This document shows, piece after piece, positions 62,262-64,000 of a stretch of 64,000 bases of DNA (within the stretch, counting starts at the first letter, position 1; each line of letters begins with the position of its first letter). Source of the DNA: an uncultured Ulvibacter sp. (lineage in GTDB: Bacteria; Bacteroidota; Bacteroidia; Flavobacteriales; Flavobacteriaceae); NCBI GenBank assembly GCA_938083445.1, contig CALKCP010000011.1:85517-149516 (forward strand), read 5' to 3'. The notes under the pieces were generated by a model, which was given only the letters and a program-made list of their open reading frames with translations, was not told where the DNA came from and made no database searches. The position numbers and the translations under genes are program-made.

Positions 62262-64000
62262 ATGATCACAATTTCCCCAAAAATTATAAAAAAATATACT
62301 TTTTTATTAGCCACTTTTTTTATCATTTTCTCTACATGGCAAGTGAATGCCCAAAGAGAATGTGGTATAGAGGATGTACATCCACAAGATTACGCCCAAT
62401 TATTATTAGATGTTCAGACTATGAATATGGGATTTGCTCCAGGAGATGAAGCAATTTTTCCACTTGGGCCAATTACGGTTCCTTTTCAACCTCAAATTAT
62501 TAGAAATAATGCAGGTATAGGTGGTGCAAATCCAGCAACTGTTTTAGCAAACATTACAGCAGCGGCTGGACATTATGTTGCTTATGGCATTCTTTTAGAT
62601 GTAAAACCTATACTTTATGTTAATAGAACAGATTTACTAACATTAGGTGCAGTTGGAATGGGTGGGTCTGCAGAAGGTGATGCCAATCTTCCAGCATACA
62701 ACGTTTTAAACCATGTTAACGCTTACTTTATTCCTTCAATTCTTAGTGGTTCAGGTTCAGGTAATCCAATTGGTGGATATGCTCGTTTTCCATGGATGAC
62801 TGAAGATTATTTTACAGTTGCAAATGGTAATTTGGAACCGAATGGCGCAACTGTAGCACATGAAATGGGTCATTATTTTGGTCTACTTCATACTTTTGAA
62901 ACAGCTCTTGGAGCAGAATTAGTAGATGGCTCTAATTGTGGTACAATACCAGGTTTCCCATTAGTTGGTGCTGGAGATTTGTTATGTGACACACCAGCAG
63001 ACCCTAATCTTTGGGGGGCGGGATGTACTTACGGTGGTGGTGGCGCCACAGATACTAATGGTGATGTATACAATCCAGATTCTACTCAAATAATGTCTTA
63101 CAACCAACCTTTTTCTTGTGTCACTAATTTTTCTGCAGACGCGGAAGCAAGAATGAGATTCTATATGGGAAATGATTTCCCAGATACACGAAGTTATTTA
63201 TTTTCACCAACGGCAAATTGCCAAGATATTACTGTTTCATTAGATGTAGCCGGGAATGCCTCTATATCAGGAAATGATGTTAATAATGGTTCAACAGATC
63301 CAAATGGAGCTGCACTAACATTTTCTGTTAGTCCTTCTTCCTTTAATTGTGCTGATATTGGCGCAAATACTGTTACATTAACAGTTACAAATTCAAATGG
63401 TTTTAGTTCTACATGCGCGGCTACAGTAACAGTTACAGATAATATAGATCCAGTTATTACGTGCCCAGCTGATATTACTGTATCTAACACCCCAGGGTTT
63501 TGTAGTGCTGTTGTTTCTTATACCGTAACATCTTCAGACAATTGTGTAGGAGAAACAATTTCTCAAACGGCTGGAATAGCCAGCGGAGGTGTTTTTCTCG
63601 TCGGAACAACCACCAATACGTTTTTAGTAACAGATACAAGTGGAAATACAACAACCTGTAGCTTCGATGTTACGGTTAATGATACCGAACCACTAGTAAT
63701 AGTTTGTAGGAACATTACGGTGCAACTAGATGCCAACGGCGATGCATCTATTACAGCAGCAGATATTGACGGAGGTTCTTCAGACAATTGTGGAATTGCA
63801 AGTTTAGCTGCTTCGCAAACCGATTTTGATTGTAGCGATGTTGGACCAAACAATGTCACCTTATCGGTAACAGATTTAATCGGAAACGTAAGCACATGTG
63901 TGGCTGTAGTAACCGTAGTTAATGATCTCGACCCAACAATTACGTGTCCGGCAGATATTACACAAGACAATGACGCCGGTGTTTGTGGTGCGGTTGTGAC
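62262..64000 (+). CDS. Secreted HExxH metalloprotease (M43-like) with HYR-type repeats (partial, 3' end outside window)
   Basis: Frame open from the ATG at 62262 to the window end, about 579 codons. Signal peptide of about 31 residues ends QVNAQ. The zinc site is H200-E-M-G-H204-Y-F-G-L-L-H210 with a Met-turn at M278 (QIMSYNQPFSC); cysteine spacing (SNCGTIPG, LLCDTPADPN) fits the cytophagalysin/pappalysin (M43) group. From residue 310 follow HYR-like and Cys-containing repeats (ITCPADITVSNTPGFCSAVV; VQLDANGDASITAADIDGG; ITCPADITQDNDAGVCGAVV). A T9SS tail is expected beyond 64000. Because the frame runs to the window edge it is easily missed by ORF calling. Confidence 0.9.
   Translation, partial: MITISPKIIKKYTFLLATFFIIFSTWQVNAQRECGIEDVHPQDYAQLLLDVQTMNMGFAPGDEAIFPLGPITVPFQPQIIRNNAGIGGANPATVLANITAAAGHYVAYGILLDVKPILYVNRTDLLTLGAVGMGGSAEGDANLPAYNVLNHVNAYFIPSILSGSGSGNPIGGYARFPWMTEDYFTVANGNLEPNGATVAHEMGHYFGLLHTFETALGAELVDGSNCGTIPGFPLVGAGDLLCDTPADPNLWGAGCTYGGGGATDTNGDVYNPDSTQIMSYNQPFSCVTNFSADAEARMRFYMGNDFPDTRSYLFSPTANCQDITVSLDVAGNASISGNDVNNGSTDPNGAALTFSVSPSSFNCADIGANTVTLTVTNSNGFSSTCAATVTVTDNIDPVITCPADITVSNTPGFCSAVVSYTVTSSDNCVGETISQTAGIASGGVFLVGTTTNTFLVTDTSGNTTTCSFDVTVNDTEPLVIVCRNITVQLDANGDASITAADIDGGSSDNCGIASLAASQTDFDCSDVGPNNVTLSVTDLIGNVSTCVAVVTVVNDLDPTITCPADITQDNDAGVCGAVV

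Noticed and set aside
63194..63970. Two minus-strand frames (98 and 135 aa)
   Set aside because: Antisense to the repeat region of the open metalloprotease frame from 62262; repetitive composition explains them.

Overview
The window is chromosomal DNA of a member of the Bacteroidota, most likely a marine-type flavobacterium (Flavobacteriaceae). The sequence is AT-rich. Several secreted proteins end in the type IX secretion (T9SS) type A sorting domain (YPNP motif, tail such as IIVK or LIVK). Start codons lack Shine-Dalgarno sequences and sit behind A-rich leaders. Many intergenic regions carry the Bacteroidota promoter -7 element TAnnTTTG. No rRNA, tRNA, CRISPR array, transposase or phage gene was seen.

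Layout. 1-3.7 kb: a Cu/Zn superoxide dismutase lipoprotein cut by the window edge, then a large secreted Asp-box (BNR) propeller. 3.8-6.5 kb: a VWA protein with its AAA+ ATPase partner. 6.7-13.5 kb: secreted M1 and M28 peptidases, a TolB-like protein and a T9SS-sorted BNR protein. 13.7-21.9 kb: fatty-acid degradation, with the operon marR - fadN-like - thiolase - acyl-CoA dehydrogenase preceded by an acyl-CoA synthetase. 22-28 kb: a T9SS M14 carboxypeptidase and purL. 28-37.3 kb: two large paralogous T9SS GEVED/CARDB proteins, a small lipoprotein, an M12B-like metalloprotease, and the decayed tail of a third paralog. 37.5-41.4 kb: an RsmB-type methyltransferase, a BNR lipoprotein, and an ECF sigma / membrane anti-sigma / Spy-like sensor operon. 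41.4-41.9 kb: a 500-bp gap with two candidate small RNAs. 41.9-47 kb: operon DUF4199 - GT2 glycosyltransferase - phosphohexomutase - MsbA-like ABC exporter. 47.3-49 kb: ribosomal protein L31 type B and a GlmU-like protein. 49-52 kb: a YHYH-domain T9SS protein, the relic of a cytochrome c peroxidase, and a TPR/NTF2-like secreted protein. 52.3-57.8 kb: a sodium:solute symporter, a CoA-binding protein, FabH and a secreted S9 peptidase. 58-64 kb: a TetR/UbiB-kinase operon, htpG, and a secreted HExxH metalloprotease with HYR-like repeats that runs off the window.

Together the genes describe a heterotroph that exports many proteases and propeller proteins by T9SS, degrades fatty acids under probable MarR control, and carries core purine, translation and chaperone genes. 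The parts least explained by standard annotation are the tandem small-RNA candidates at 41.57-41.93 kb, a 12-bp palindrome found both upstream of the MarR/fad operon and upstream of fabH, and three gene relics (a four-helix-bundle protein, a GEVED/T9SS tail and a cytochrome c peroxidase) in gaps that would otherwise look empty.
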